Part shown: one piece after another, positions 14,135 through 23,644 of the stretch
Numbering within the stretch: position 1 is the first letter of the stretch
Layout of the letters: the number at the start of each line of letters is the position of its first letter
From: Muribaculaceae bacterium
Lineage (GTDB): Bacteria; Pseudomonadota; Alphaproteobacteria; Rs-D84
Direction: 5' to 3'
Assembly (NCBI GenBank): GCA_023665245.1
Contig: JAMPEH010000015.1
Span: forward strand, 1-34,057
Length of the DNA: 34,057 bases
Translations under genes and position numbers: made by a program
The notes under the pieces: model-generated
The model's database searches: none
Seen by the model: only the letters and a program-made list of their open reading frames with translations
Told to the model about the DNA's origin: nothing

Positions 14135-17100
14135 GTGGCAAAGAGCGATGCGCTCCATTTGAGCATCAACATCGGGGCAAAGGTAGACAAAAGCCTGATG
14201 AACGCACTAAAGTCGGTGAACGGCCAGATGGGGAGCCTCACCAAAGCCATGAGCGCCGTGGGCACGGCTGGACTTGCGGCCATGGGAACGCTGGCGGTGG
14301 GAACGGTCAAGGCGCTGGCGCAATGCACCGATGCGGCCATGGAGTTTGAGAGCAGCATGGCCGACGTAGTGAAGTACGTGGACGGCCTTGCGGATTCCAC
14401 AGGCAAGATCAGCGACAAGCTGGCTGACAACGGGAAGACCTACGCCCAGAACTACGACGCCATGAAAGGGGCCATTCTGGACCTATCCACCCAAATCCCC
14501 TATACGGCGGACGAACTGACCAAGCTGGCCGCCGCCGCAGGACAGTCGGGTAAAGCGATAGACGACCTGATCCAGTTTGACGACAACGGCAATGTCAAAG
14601 GTTTTCTGAAAGACGTTGCCATGGTGGGTACGGCCCTGGACATTGACGCACAGCAGGCGGGCGACTGGGCGGCCAAGTGGGAAGTAGCCCTCAACATGAG
14701 CCATGACGAGATCATGGTGCTGTTCGACCAGATCAACTACCTGGGAGCCAACAGCGCCACCACGGCGGCGGAGATCGCGAATGCGGTGAACGCCGCGGCG
14801 AGCCTGGGTCAGATCGGCGGCGTGGATGTTGCCACCACCGTGGCCCTGGCGGACGCCATGCTGGCGACGGGCGTTTCCTCCAATCGGGTGGGCACGAGCA
14901 TCAAGCGCATGGTTACCAATCTAAGCAAAGGCGAGAACGCCACCAAGGCCCAGAAAGAGCTATGGGAGGAACTGGGCTTCACGGCAACAGGAGTTGCCAA
15001 GTCCATGCAGAAGGACGCCACGGGGACGCTGACCGCCGTTTTTGAGGCCATCAAGGGGATGCCAAAGGAGCGGCAGGTGGCGGCCCTATCCACCCTGTTC
15101 GGGCAGTGGGCCATTGAGGGCGGGGCCAAGATCGTCAACAACCTGGACGCCTACACAAAGGCCCTGAACATGGTGGGAGACCCCAGCCAATACACCGGGA
15201 GCATGGAGCGGGAGTTTATCATCAAAGCCTCCACGGCGGAGAACATCGACCAAATGATGGAAAGCGCCAAATATGCCATGCAGGTGGACATCGGCGAGGC
15301 GTTCCTCCCGGCGAAAAAGGAGCTGTCGGTGGCTCTCATTGATTTTATGAACCGGTTGCGTAATATGCCGGAGTTGGGGCAGGCAGCCGAAACGCTGGCG
15401 GGACTGTTTGCCAGCGGGGTGGAGAAAGCCGGGGAAGCGCTGGAAAAGGCAATGCCCCACATCCAAAAGGGCCTGGACTACATCGCCAATAACGGCCCCA
15501 AGGTGATCTCGGTGCTGGGGAAGTTGGCGGGGGTCTTTGCGGCCATGAAGTTTTCTCCAGCCATTGCGGGGGCACTTGGCGGCGTGGGCAATCTGGTGTT
15601 TGGCTCCGCTGGGATAGGAGAGAGCAAGCGGACCGGCGGACTGCTGGGTGGCGTTAAGAGCCTGTTCCAAGGGGGACAGGCGGCAGGGGCCACCGCCGCC
15701 AATGCGGCGAGCGGGTTCCTGGGTGCGGCAAAGAGCAACGGATTTTTTAAGACTATGGGGGCTACCATCTCCAGCGTGATCTCCGGGAACGGGATCAAGG
15801 GGACGGGGGCCATGCTGAACACGGCGGCAGGGTCCAAGGGGATGCTGTCCAGCTTCCAGGGCATCCGGGCGGCCATCGGGAACAAAATCTCCGGCAGCGG
15901 CGCAGGGCAATACCTGGGCGGCATCGGGTCGGCCATCGGGAACCTGGGCAGCACCATCGCCAACACACCGCTGGGGCAAAAGGCGCTGGGCGGGCTGGGG
16001 CAGCTTGCCACGGCGGCAAAAACAAAGGTCGCCGGACTGGGCGCCGCCGCCATCATCAACGGGAACACCATGCTCCAGGGCATTGCCAACTCCGGCGTAG
16101 GACAGGCCGTAGGCGGGGCGCTGGGAAAGGCAAAGGGCCTTGCCGGGGGCATCGCCAACTCCGGGGCCGTCAAGGCCGTGGGGGGCGTTATGAGCAACCT
16201 GGGCGGCGTTGCCAAGGCGGGGGCCGGGGTGCTGGGGAGCGTATGGGGGCCGGTGGCCTCCGGCTTCGGCAGTATCTTCGCAGGGGCGGCCCCGGTGATC
16301 GGGGTCATCTCGGCCATCATTGCGGTGGTGAGCATCCTTGGGGATCATCTGGACGACATCCGCACCATCGTGGGCAACGTGTTCGGGGAACAAGGGCTTG
16401 CCGTTTTTGACAGCTTCATGGGAGCGCTAACGACGGTAAAGGACTTCATCGTTGGGCTATTCAGCGACGGCGGGGTAGCCAACGCTCTGGCCCCGGTGCG
16501 GGACGCCATCACAAACCTATTCGGAGAAAAGGCGGGAGCGGCCTTTGATGGGTTGACCCAAATCCTGCAATCGGTCATGGGCGTTGTGGGGCAGGTGGTG
16601 GACTTCGCCGTGACCTACGTAAAGCCCATCATTCAGGACATTTTCAGCTTTATCACGGGAACCGTGATCCCCATTATCATGCAGACCTTCACGGCGGCGG
16701 CCCCCTATATCTCGGCCATCATCTCGAATGTGGGCGGGGCCATTATGACGGTGATGACCTACATCGCCCAAGCCATCCAGGCAGTGATGCCCTTTATCCA
16801 GGGGATCATCAGCACCATTATGACGGTGGGCAGTGTGGTGGTCCCGGCATTGCTGGCAGGCATCGCCGCCTTTACGGAGCAGCTTGGCCCGGTGCTGGAG
16901 GGGATCAAGACCGTGTTCGGGGGCATCATCGACTTCATCACGGGGGTATTCTCCGGGAACTGGGAGCAGGCATGGCAGGGCATCAAGGACATTTTCGGCG
17001 GCATCTTTGAAACGCTGGAAGCACTCTTTAAGGCCCCGGTCAATGCTGTTATCGCTCTTATCAACAAGGCCATCTCCGGCATCAACGGGCTGGGCATCAC

Positions 17101-17563
17101 CATCCCGGACTGGGTGCCAATCATCGGCGGAAAAGGCTTTTCCATCAATATCCCGGAAATCCCCATGCTGGCAAAGGGCGGCTTTACCACAGGGCCGAGC
17201 CTTGCGGGCGAGGCGGGCCGGGAGGCGGTCATCAGCTTCCAGAGCGGGGTGCGGGCGCAGAACATCGACACATGGATGCAGGCGGGCCGGATGCTGGGGG
17301 TGAACGGCAACCAGGCGGCCACAGCGGCGGGCCTGCAGGCGGTCTCTCCCCAGAGGAACGCCGAGCTAAAGGACATCGGGCCGAAGAACGACAAGGACGA
17401 CAACAAGGTTGGCACACCGCCGCCCATCGTGTACGCTCCCCAGATCACCATTCAGGGGAACGCAGACAAGGCCACGGTGGAGGAAGCCTTGGAGGAGGCG
17501 CAGGCACGGTTTGAACAGTGGTACGACCAGATGATGCGCCGGAGACAGAGGACACAATACTGA
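14135..17563 (+). CDS. Tail tape measure protein
   Basis: A 1142-residue protein that sets tail length and is the largest gene here. It starts at GTG 14135 after a GGGGAGGCGAGG ribosome site. The first ~400 residues match the tape-measure core (MEFESSMADVVKYVDGL, ADELTKLAAAAGQSGKA, ATGVSSNRVGTSIKRMVTNLSKG). Residues about 480-720 are a low-complexity Gly/Ala region with imperfect repeats of the ANTPLGQKALGG / ANSGVGQAVGG type. Several hydrophobic, probably membrane-inserting segments lie at about 720-960. The C-terminal LAKGGFTTGPSLAGEAGREAV motif is common in such proteins. It lies directly after the tail chaperone, its assembly partner. Confidence 0.93.
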   Translation: MAKSDALHLSINIGAKVDKSLMNALKSVNGQMGSLTKAMSAVGTAGLAAMGTLAVGTVKALAQCTDAAMEFESSMADVVKYVDGLADSTGKISDKLADNGKTYAQNYDAMKGAILDLSTQIPYTADELTKLAAAAGQSGKAIDDLIQFDDNGNVKGFLKDVAMVGTALDIDAQQAGDWAAKWEVALNMSHDEIMVLFDQINYLGANSATTAAEIANAVNAAASLGQIGGVDVATTVALADAMLATGVSSNRVGTSIKRMVTNLSKGENATKAQKELWEELGFTATGVAKSMQKDATGTLTAVFEAIKGMPKERQVAALSTLFGQWAIEGGAKIVNNLDAYTKALNMVGDPSQYTGSMEREFIIKASTAENIDQMMESAKYAMQVDIGEAFLPAKKELSVALIDFMNRLRNMPELGQAAETLAGLFASGVEKAGEALEKAMPHIQKGLDYIANNGPKVISVLGKLAGVFAAMKFSPAIAGALGGVGNLVFGSAGIGESKRTGGLLGGVKSLFQGGQAAGATAANAASGFLGAAKSNGFFKTMGATISSVISGNGIKGTGAMLNTAAGSKGMLSSFQGIRAAIGNKISGSGAGQYLGGIGSAIGNLGSTIANTPLGQKALGGLGQLATAAKTKVAGLGAAAIINGNTMLQGIANSGVGQAVGGALGKAKGLAGGIANSGAVKAVGGVMSNLGGVAKAGAGVLGSVWGPVASGFGSIFAGAAPVIGVISAIIAVVSILGDHLDDIRTIVGNVFGEQGLAVFDSFMGALTTVKDFIVGLFSDGGVANALAPVRDAITNLFGEKAGAAFDGLTQILQSVMGVVGQVVDFAVTYVKPIIQDIFSFITGTVIPIIMQTFTAAAPYISAIISNVGGAIMTVMTYIAQAIQAVMPFIQGIISTIMTVGSVVVPALLAGIAAFTEQLGPVLEGIKTVFGGIIDFITGVFSGNWEQAWQGIKDIFGGIFETLEALFKAPVNAVIALINKAISGINGLGITIPDWVPIIGGKGFSINIPEIPMLAKGGFTTGPSLAGEAGREAVISFQSGVRAQNIDTWMQAGRMLGVNGNQAATAAGLQAVSPQRNAELKDIGPKNDKDDNKVGTPPPIVYAPQITIQGNADKATVEEALEEAQARFEQWYDQMMRRRQRTQY

Positions 17564-17577
17564 CAGGAGGGGTAGGC

Positions 17578-17784
17578 GTGTATCGGACAAAAAGCGGGGA
17601 CACCTGGGACAGCATTGCCAGAGAGGTCTACGGCAACGAATACTACGCTGGGGCGCTGATGGCGGCCAACCCTCAACACATCGACACGTTCATCTTCTCC
17701 GCCGGGGTGGAGCTTACCACCCCGGCGGTGGAGGAGGAGCGGGCGGGAACACTCCCGCCCTGGAAGTATGAGGCGGCGCTATGA
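17578..17784 (+). CDS. Tail protein X (LysM-like)
   Basis: A 68-residue protein. GTG 17578 is chosen because AGGAGG (17565-17570) lies 7 bases upstream; longer in-frame starts would run into the tape measure gene. The sequence YRTKSGDTWDSIAREVYGNEYYAGALMAANP is a LysM-type fold, as in P2 gpX. P2 gpX is a small tail/baseplate component encoded next to gpD. The stop overlaps the next start by 4 bases. Confidence 0.88.
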   Translation: MYRTKSGDTWDSIAREVYGNEYYAGALMAANPQHIDTFIFSAGVELTTPAVEEERAGTLPPWKYEAAL

Positions 17785-19541
17785 TAGAGGGAAGAAGCGT
17801 TACGCTGGATGTGCGGTACAGAAACACGCCGTACTCCCAGCAGGCGGCGGCACGAAGCTCCGCCGGAGCCAGCGGCAGCTCCGCAGAAGCGGGGGCCGTT
17901 GCAGGCGCGGCGGCAGGAACGGTCGTCACACTGAACAAGACCCCCCTCTATGTGAGCAGTACGGCCACGAGCCCTGCGGGGTACAAGAGCGGGGCCTATT
18001 ACCTCTATGACGGCATCCTGATCCGGGGGCGCTACCGCATCACAAACACCATCGCCCGGTGCGGGAAGAAGCCGGTGGGGCAGAACGTGACGGGGTGGGT
18101 GAACGCCGGAGACTGCGGCCTTGCGACCGGGGAGGAAAGCGAGGAGATCACCGACACGCCCACACCGCTGGCGGAGGGGGCAGAGACCGGGACAGACATC
18201 ACGGAATACGTGGAGAGCATGACCTACACAGACAGCGCCGCCGACGCAAGCGACACCATAGACCTGACCGTTGACGCCCAGGACGGGCGGTGGATGGGAG
18301 AGTGGATGCCGCAAAAAGGGGCAACACTGCGCCCCCGCGCCCTGGGCCACAACTGGGAGAAGCCGAGGGACGAGCGGGCGATGGAGTGCGGGCTTTTCGT
18401 GGTGGACGACGTGAGCTATTCGGACACTCCGACCACCCTGCAGGTGGGCGGGGTGAGCAAGCCGAGCGACACAGATTTTAGCGACCTGGAGCGGACGACG
18501 ACCTGGAAGAACACCAGCATCAAGCGGATCGGGCAGACCATCGCCAAGCGCTACGGGCTGGGCTTTTCCTACGACGGCGAGGACTACGACATTGAGTGCG
18601 AGGAGCAGGACGGGGCGGACAGCAGCTTTTACAACACACTGTGCAAGAACTACGGCCTGCTTCTAAAGGTCTATGCGGGGAGGCTGTGGGTGTACGACCG
18701 GGAGGCATACAAGGCCAAGCCGACCGTTGCCACCATAGATCGCACGGACATCCAAAGAGGGAGCATGAGCTGGAACACCACGCTGTCGGGGACCTACACC
18801 GGGGGGACGTTCAGCTACACGGACCCGGACAAGGACTGCGACATCTCGTGCAGCATCGGCGGCGGGAGCCGCATTAAGGCGGTGAACCGCAGGGCCACCA
18901 GCGTACAGGACGCCGCCGTTCAGCTCTGTGCGGAGCTGAACAACGCCAACCACGGAACCACCAAGCTGAAATTTACGCTGCCGGGAGCCTGGGAGATCAG
19001 CGCGGCCAACAATATCCAGATCACCGGGTACGGGGACGGCCCCGCAGGCGGAAGCGGCGGGATCAACGGCAAATACTTTGTGGACAAGGTAACGCACAAA
19101 TTCAACAGGTCCGGGGGCTTTACCACGGAGGTGGAGTGCAGTGCCGTCACAGAGGGCTTCCACGCCTGGGCCGTGGGCGGGAGCATCCAGCACAGCGAAA
19201 CGGCCACGGGGACCAGCGCACAGGCCACCACAAAGCCAGCGGAAAGCGCCAGCAGCGAAGCGGCGGGAGCCTCCGCTGGAGATACGGTACAGCTCCAAGG
19301 CGCGCCGCTCTATGTGAGCAGTACAGCCAAGGAGAAGTCAGGAACAAAGACGGGAACCTATTACCTCTATGACGGGGTGCTGGTGAGCGGGCGATACCGC
19401 ATCACCAACACCAGGGAGCGGTGCGGCAAGCTGCCGGTGGGGCAGAACGTGACGGGCTGGGTCCCGGCGAGCTACTGCACCACGGAGAAAACAGCGGCGG
19501 CCAGCATGACGAAGGACCAGCGGATGGAGCTGCTGACATAG
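17781..19541 (+). CDS. Baseplate hub protein, P2 gpD-like, with two SH3-like domains
   Basis: A 586-residue hub that connects tube and spike. Residues about 130-480 show the gpD/late-control-D core (TDITEYVESMTYTDSAADASDTIDLTVDA, TIAKRYGLGFSYDGEDYDI, NITGY-type strands, then GKYFVDKVTHKFNRSGGF). Two near-identical SH3-like domains bracket it: 51-112 (TPLYVSSTATSPAG through GQNVTGWVNAGDC) and 505-566 (APLYVSSTAKEKSG through GQNVTGWVPASYC). SH3 domains of this sort often bind peptidoglycan. Their position at both ends suggests cell-wall contact near the tail tip, which is inference. Confidence 0.88.
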   Translation: MIEGRSVTLDVRYRNTPYSQQAAARSSAGASGSSAEAGAVAGAAAGTVVTLNKTPLYVSSTATSPAGYKSGAYYLYDGILIRGRYRITNTIARCGKKPVGQNVTGWVNAGDCGLATGEESEEITDTPTPLAEGAETGTDITEYVESMTYTDSAADASDTIDLTVDAQDGRWMGEWMPQKGATLRPRALGHNWEKPRDERAMECGLFVVDDVSYSDTPTTLQVGGVSKPSDTDFSDLERTTTWKNTSIKRIGQTIAKRYGLGFSYDGEDYDIECEEQDGADSSFYNTLCKNYGLLLKVYAGRLWVYDREAYKAKPTVATIDRTDIQRGSMSWNTTLSGTYTGGTFSYTDPDKDCDISCSIGGGSRIKAVNRRATSVQDAAVQLCAELNNANHGTTKLKFTLPGAWEISAANNIQITGYGDGPAGGSGGINGKYFVDKVTHKFNRSGGFTTEVECSAVTEGFHAWAVGGSIQHSETATGTSAQATTKPAESASSEAAGASAGDTVQLQGAPLYVSSTAKEKSGTKTGTYYLYDGVLVSGRYRITNTRERCGKLPVGQNVTGWVPASYCTTEKTAAASMTKDQRMELLT

Positions 19542-19552
19542 GAGGCGAGAGC

Positions 19553-20122
19553 ATGGGGGGAGAAATCAGAACCGGGCGTGTCAGCTCCATCGACTACGCC
19601 AGCGGAACCTATGAGGTCACCTATACCGACCGGGGCAAGAGCGTGACACGGCGGCTGAACGCCATCTCCAACGGAGAATACAAGATGCCAAAGGTCGGGC
19701 AGATGGTAAGCGTTGTCCACAACAGCAACGGAACCGCTGCGGCGGTGGCCGCCGGGACAGTGTGGAACCACACGAACAAGCCGGTGGAGGGGTACAAGGG
19801 CCTTTACCGCAAGGAATACGGCGAGGAGCCGGGGCAAGCCTATGAACGCTTTGACGCCGGGACGGGGGCATATACACAGGTGACCCCCACAGAGACCCGG
19901 CGGAAGTGCGGCGGGACTATCCGGGACGAGTGCAAGGGATACATCCTGATGGTGGACGGCGACGCCGACGCCACAGTAAAAGGGGAAATCACCCTATCCA
20001 TCAACGGCACGACCATCACGGTGGACGGGGAGGGCAACATCTCCATTGAGTGCCAGAAGAAAATCGAGATCAAGGCGCAGGAGATCAGTCTGACGGGAGA
20101 CACGGGCAACCTGACGCTGTAA
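19553..20122 (+). CDS. Baseplate spike protein, gpV family
   Basis: A 189-residue protein starting at ATG 19553 after AGGAGGCGAGAG. The N-terminal half is an OB-fold (IRTGRVSSIDYASGTYEVTYTDRGKSVTRRL, then YKMPKVGQMVSVVHNSNGTAAAVAAGT). The C-terminal half is a beta-repeat typical of spike helices (GEITLSINGTTITVDGEGNISIECQKKIEIKAQEISLTGDTG). gpV trimers form the membrane-piercing tip of P2-like tails. Gene order D-V fits. Confidence 0.92.
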   Translation: MGGEIRTGRVSSIDYASGTYEVTYTDRGKSVTRRLNAISNGEYKMPKVGQMVSVVHNSNGTAAAVAAGTVWNHTNKPVEGYKGLYRKEYGEEPGQAYERFDAGTGAYTQVTPTETRRKCGGTIRDECKGYILMVDGDADATVKGEITLSINGTTITVDGEGNISIECQKKIEIKAQEISLTGDTGNLTL

Positions 20123-20134
20123 GGAGGGTGCGGC

Positions 20135-20524
20135 ATGGTAGGAAGCTTTATGGGGCAGGTGTTCACAGTAAGCCAGTTCAAGATCATCACCCCCAAGAAC
20201 ATCCAGGGCAGCGCCGGGAGCGACTGGGCCGTCCATGAGCTGATCGGGCGAAAGTCCCGGTCGCAGTGGATTGGGCCGAAGCTCCGCAGTTACACAATGG
20301 ACATCCTCCTGCGGGCGCAGGACGGGATCAACCCAAGGAAGACGCTGGACCTCTTTCAGGCTATCGCAGAGAGCGACAAGACGGATTACTTCGTCATCGG
20401 CGGCACGCCCCTTTCCCCGAACCCCTTTAAGCTGACGAGCGTCAGCGACGCATGGAACGCCGTGCTGAACGGCGGGGTGCTGGTGGAGTGCGAGATCACG
20501 CTGAACATCGAGGAATACTTGTAG
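20135..20524 (+). CDS. P2 GpU-like tail protein
   Basis: A 129-residue protein matching the P2 GpU family. It contains the characteristic RKSRSQWIGPKLRSYTMDILLRAQDGINPRKTL region and a closing strand VLVECEITLNIEEYL. GpU helps terminate tail tube and sheath growth in P2. It lies between the spike and wedge genes and has an AAGGAGGG ribosome site. Confidence 0.85.
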   Translation: MVGSFMGQVFTVSQFKIITPKNIQGSAGSDWAVHELIGRKSRSQWIGPKLRSYTMDILLRAQDGINPRKTLDLFQAIAESDKTDYFVIGGTPLSPNPFKLTSVSDAWNAVLNGGVLVECEITLNIEEYL

Positions 20525-20537
20525 GGGGGCGGACGGG

Positions 20538-20852
20538 ATGCTTGACCCAAGGGGGGCCATTATCGAGATCGAGGCCGGGAAGCTGGGAGACAGCCGGGAA
20601 AAAGAAATCTACCGCAATCTCCAGGTGCTTTACGGGACACAGACCGGGGAGCAGGCCCTTGACCGGGATTTTGGGATCGACATGAACATCATGGACTACC
20701 CGCAGGAGAGCGCCATGGCCCTGCTGGCGGCGGAGTATGTGCGGAAGACAGAGCGATACGAGCCGCGGGCACAGGTGAAGCGGGTGAAATGGACCCAAGC
20801 AAAAGAGAGGGACGGCATTATGATCCCGAAGGTGGTGGTAAGTTTTGTCTAA
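20538..20852 (+). CDS. Baseplate wedge protein, gpW/gp25 family
   Basis: A 104-residue wedge component that starts sheath assembly. The family core is visible in REKEIYRNLQVLYGTQTGEQALDRDFGIDMNIMDYP. The C-terminus RVKWTQAKERDGIMIPKVVVSFV is the usual closing strand region. The next gene starts within its final codons. Confidence 0.92.
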   Translation: MLDPRGAIIEIEAGKLGDSREKEIYRNLQVLYGTQTGEQALDRDFGIDMNIMDYPQESAMALLAAEYVRKTERYEPRAQVKRVKWTQAKERDGIMIPKVVVSFV

Positions 20853-21993
20853 TATCAGCCAACTGGCAAATGTGCCGGAGATCAGCTTCATTGAGAACAT
20901 GACGCTGGAGGAGACCGAGGGACTAATGCGGGAGCATTACTTCCGCATCTACAAGGAGCTGACGGGGACGGAGCCGACGCTGGGAGAGGCGGACGCTCTA
21001 AATCTTGTCATTAAGTCATTTAGCCTGATCCTCTACCAAGTGATGCAGTACGTGGACGCCAAGGGGCGGGCCGAGCTGCTGAAAACCTCCACCGGGGAGG
21101 CACTGGACGCCATCGCCGCACTGCTGGGCATCTCCCGGCAGGGGGCAAGACGGGCCACCGCCGTGGAGCGGTTCACCCTTTCGGGCGTGCGGGGGGAGGC
21201 CACGGCCATCCCAGCGGGAACGAGGGTGAAAACCCAGGGGGGCAAATACTTCAACACGCTGGACTACGCCGAAATCCCGGCGGGAGACATGAGCGTGGAT
21301 GTGGCGATCCAGGCGGAGGAAGCGGGGGCGGAGAGCAACGCCATCCCCGCCGGAGACATCGACATTCTGGTGGACCCCATCCCCTACGTTGCCGCAGTGG
21401 TGAACACGGAGGACAGCACCGGGGGGCTGGATGTGGAGGACGACGACGGCCTTACCGAGCGGGTGTGGCTGGCCCCCAGCAAATATAGCTGTGCAGGGCC
21501 GAGGGACGCCTACGAATATTACGTGCGGGAGTGGCGGAGCGATGTGGAGGATGTGCAGATCGTCAGCCCCACCCCGTGCGTTGTGAACATCTACGTGACG
21601 CTGGGGGGCGGGAGACTGCCCACAGAGACCGAGCGGGCAAGCCTGGAAGCCTATTTAAGCGCCGACACCATGCGGCCCCTGGGGGAGCTGGTGGAGGTCA
21701 AGGCCCCGGAGGAAGTAGAGTACGGCATTGAGCTGACTTACTGGATCGGGAGCAGCGACCAAAAGGCGGCGGGAACCATCCAAGCCCAGGTAGAGGCGGC
21801 CATCGACGAGTACGAGGGCTGGCAACGGAAGCTGGGGAGGGACATCAACCCCACGGAACTGATCGCCCGCATCCGGGGAGCCGGGGCCAAGCGGGTGAAG
21901 CTCACCAACCCGGCCGACATCGTGGTGGGCAAGACGGAGCTACCCAAGCGGGGAGAGCGGACGGTAGCCTACGGAGGGCTGGAAGATGATTAA
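20845..21993 (+). CDS. Baseplate assembly protein J
   Basis: A 382-residue wedge protein of the gpJ family. Translation probably starts at TTG 20845 inside the end of the wedge W gene, so it is translationally coupled. Family hallmarks are the N-terminal ISFIENMTLEETEGLMREHYFRIYKELTG region, AEESGAESNAIPAG-like text (here AEEAGAESNAIPAGDID), GGLDVEDDDGLTERVWLAPS, and the AYEYYVREWRSDVEDVQIVSP stretch. Confidence 0.93.
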   Translation: MSNISQLANVPEISFIENMTLEETEGLMREHYFRIYKELTGTEPTLGEADALNLVIKSFSLILYQVMQYVDAKGRAELLKTSTGEALDAIAALLGISRQGARRATAVERFTLSGVRGEATAIPAGTRVKTQGGKYFNTLDYAEIPAGDMSVDVAIQAEEAGAESNAIPAGDIDILVDPIPYVAAVVNTEDSTGGLDVEDDDGLTERVWLAPSKYSCAGPRDAYEYYVREWRSDVEDVQIVSPTPCVVNIYVTLGGGRLPTETERASLEAYLSADTMRPLGELVEVKAPEEVEYGIELTYWIGSSDQKAAGTIQAQVEAAIDEYEGWQRKLGRDINPTELIARIRGAGAKRVKLTNPADIVVGKTELPKRGERTVAYGGLEDD

Positions 21994-22654
21994 AAGCCTA
22001 CGGCAAGCCAGCATCACGGACGGCCTGCCGCGGGTGGTGGCGGGTCAGCCGTGGGTGATCGCTCTGTCGGAAGCCCTGGGTATGGCAACGGAGAAGACGC
22101 TGGGGTACATCGACGAGAGCCAAATCTACACAAACATCGACGGCGCGGCGGAGGAAGTGCTGGACGCGCTGGCGGTGAACTGGAAAATTGATTGGTACGA
22201 CACAGGCTTTACGCTGGAGCAGAAGCGGCGAACGGTGAAAACGGCGCTGACCGTCCGGCGGCTGATGGGAACGGCGGAGGCCGTGAAGCTGCAAACGGAC
22301 GCCATCTACCCAGGAGCGGAGATCGAGGAGTGGTTCCAGTACGGCGGAGAGGCCGGACGGTTCCGGGTGCGGATCATCCTGCCGGACGGGGGGATCACAG
22401 CGGAGGAATACCGGCGACTGATCCACGGCATCGAGATCACAAAGAACATCCGCTGCCACCTGGAGGCCATCGACATCAGCCGGGAGACACAGGCCGCATT
22501 GACGGCGGGGGGCTATGTTTCCGTTGGGCGAATGATGGAGGTATGGCCGGAAACGGCGGCGCAGGTGGAGGTCACGGGCGGGATCAAGGCCGCAGGGCAG
22601 GCCGCCGCACAGCGGGCCATTGAAATTTACCCGGAAGGGAGAGGTCAGGAATGA
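21986..22654 (+). CDS. Tail protein I (P2 gpI-like)
   Basis: A 222-residue baseplate protein that links wedges to fibres. It overlaps the end of gene J by 8 bases. Recognisable features are the N-terminal LPRVVAGQPWVIALSEALG region, IDWYDTGFTLEQKRRTVKTALTVRRLMGTAEAV and the FRVRIILPDGGITAEEYRRL segment. Its stop overlaps the start of the first fibre gene (ATGA). Confidence 0.9.
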   Translation: MIKSLRQASITDGLPRVVAGQPWVIALSEALGMATEKTLGYIDESQIYTNIDGAAEEVLDALAVNWKIDWYDTGFTLEQKRRTVKTALTVRRLMGTAEAVKLQTDAIYPGAEIEEWFQYGGEAGRFRVRIILPDGGITAEEYRRLIHGIEITKNIRCHLEAIDISRETQAALTAGGYVSVGRMMEVWPETAAQVEVTGGIKAAGQAAAQRAIEIYPEGRGQE

Positions 22655-23619
22655 GCGAGGAAAAGGCGGTCGTCACCATGACAGAGCGGAAGTTCAAAAC
22701 GGTGGTGACGAGGGTCGGCAAGGAAAAGGCCATGGAGGCCGCCGTGACCGGGAGGAAGGTGCCGGTGACAACGGCGGTGGTGGGCGACGGCGGCGGGAGC
22801 TACTACGTGCCGGAGGAGAGCATGACCGCCATTCGCAATGAGGTGTGGCGGGGGCAGATCGCCGGAATGGAGATCAACCGCAAATCGCCCAATATGCTGG
22901 ATGTGAAGGTGGTGCTGCCGGGAACGGTGGGCGGCTTCACGGTGCGGGAGTGCGGCATCATGGACGAGGACGGGGACCTGATCGCCGTATGCAATCTGCC
23001 GGATACGGAAAAGGCGGTGATCGAGGAGGGCGTGACGGAGCCGCTGACCATCCTGATGCACATTGTGCTGACGGACGGGGACAGCCTGGAATTTATGGTA
23101 GACCCCTCCATTGACACGGCCACGGCGGCGAGCCAGAGCGTCACCATCCCGGCGGAGAGCTGGGAGGAGGACGGCGAGGCCGGAGAGGAATACCCCTACA
23201 AGGCGGACGTGGAGAGCTACGCCGTGACCGCTCTGCACTACCCATTTGTGGCGCTGGACGTGGAGAGCCTGGGTATTGCCGGAGACTGCGAGCTTTGCCC
23301 CACGGTGGAGAGCATGAGCGGAGCGCTGCGCTTCCGGGCCAAGAAGAAGCCGGAGGGGGACATGAGGGGGACGGTGCTGCTGGTGACCCAGGGCGGAGGA
23401 GCCGGGGGAGCAGGCGGCGGCACCGGGAGCGATTACATCCTGCCCACAGCCACGGCGTTCCGGCTGGGCGGCGTGAAGGTGGGCAACGGCCTTGTGGTAG
23501 CCCAGGACGGCACGGTATCGGTGAACCAGGATAAGGTGATGACCGACGCCGACCTTGTGGACGAGGACGAGGTACGGAAATCTGTTGCATCCATCCTCAA
23601 AACAGAGGATGAAGCATAA
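22651..23619 (+). CDS. Tail-collar fibre protein (DUF3751-type N-terminus)
   Basis: A 322-residue fibre. Residues 1-165 match the tail-collar fibre N-terminal domain that anchors fibres to the baseplate (GRKVPVTTAVVGDGGGSYYVPEES, VVLPGTVGGFTVRECGIMDEDGDLIAV). Residues about 165-255 contain VTIPAESW and CELCPTVESMSGALRFRAKKKPEGD, a domain that reappears in the 148-residue gene at 24358. A Gly-rich stretch and a short beta/coil tail (FRLGGVKVGNGLVVAQDGTVSVN) end the protein. Confidence 0.85.
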   Translation: MSEEKAVVTMTERKFKTVVTRVGKEKAMEAAVTGRKVPVTTAVVGDGGGSYYVPEESMTAIRNEVWRGQIAGMEINRKSPNMLDVKVVLPGTVGGFTVRECGIMDEDGDLIAVCNLPDTEKAVIEEGVTEPLTILMHIVLTDGDSLEFMVDPSIDTATAASQSVTIPAESWEEDGEAGEEYPYKADVESYAVTALHYPFVALDVESLGIAGDCELCPTVESMSGALRFRAKKKPEGDMRGTVLLVTQGGGAGGAGGGTGSDYILPTATAFRLGGVKVGNGLVVAQDGTVSVNQDKVMTDADLVDEDEVRKSVASILKTEDEA

Positions 23620-23644
23620 TAAAAATCTTTAGGAGGAACCAAAC

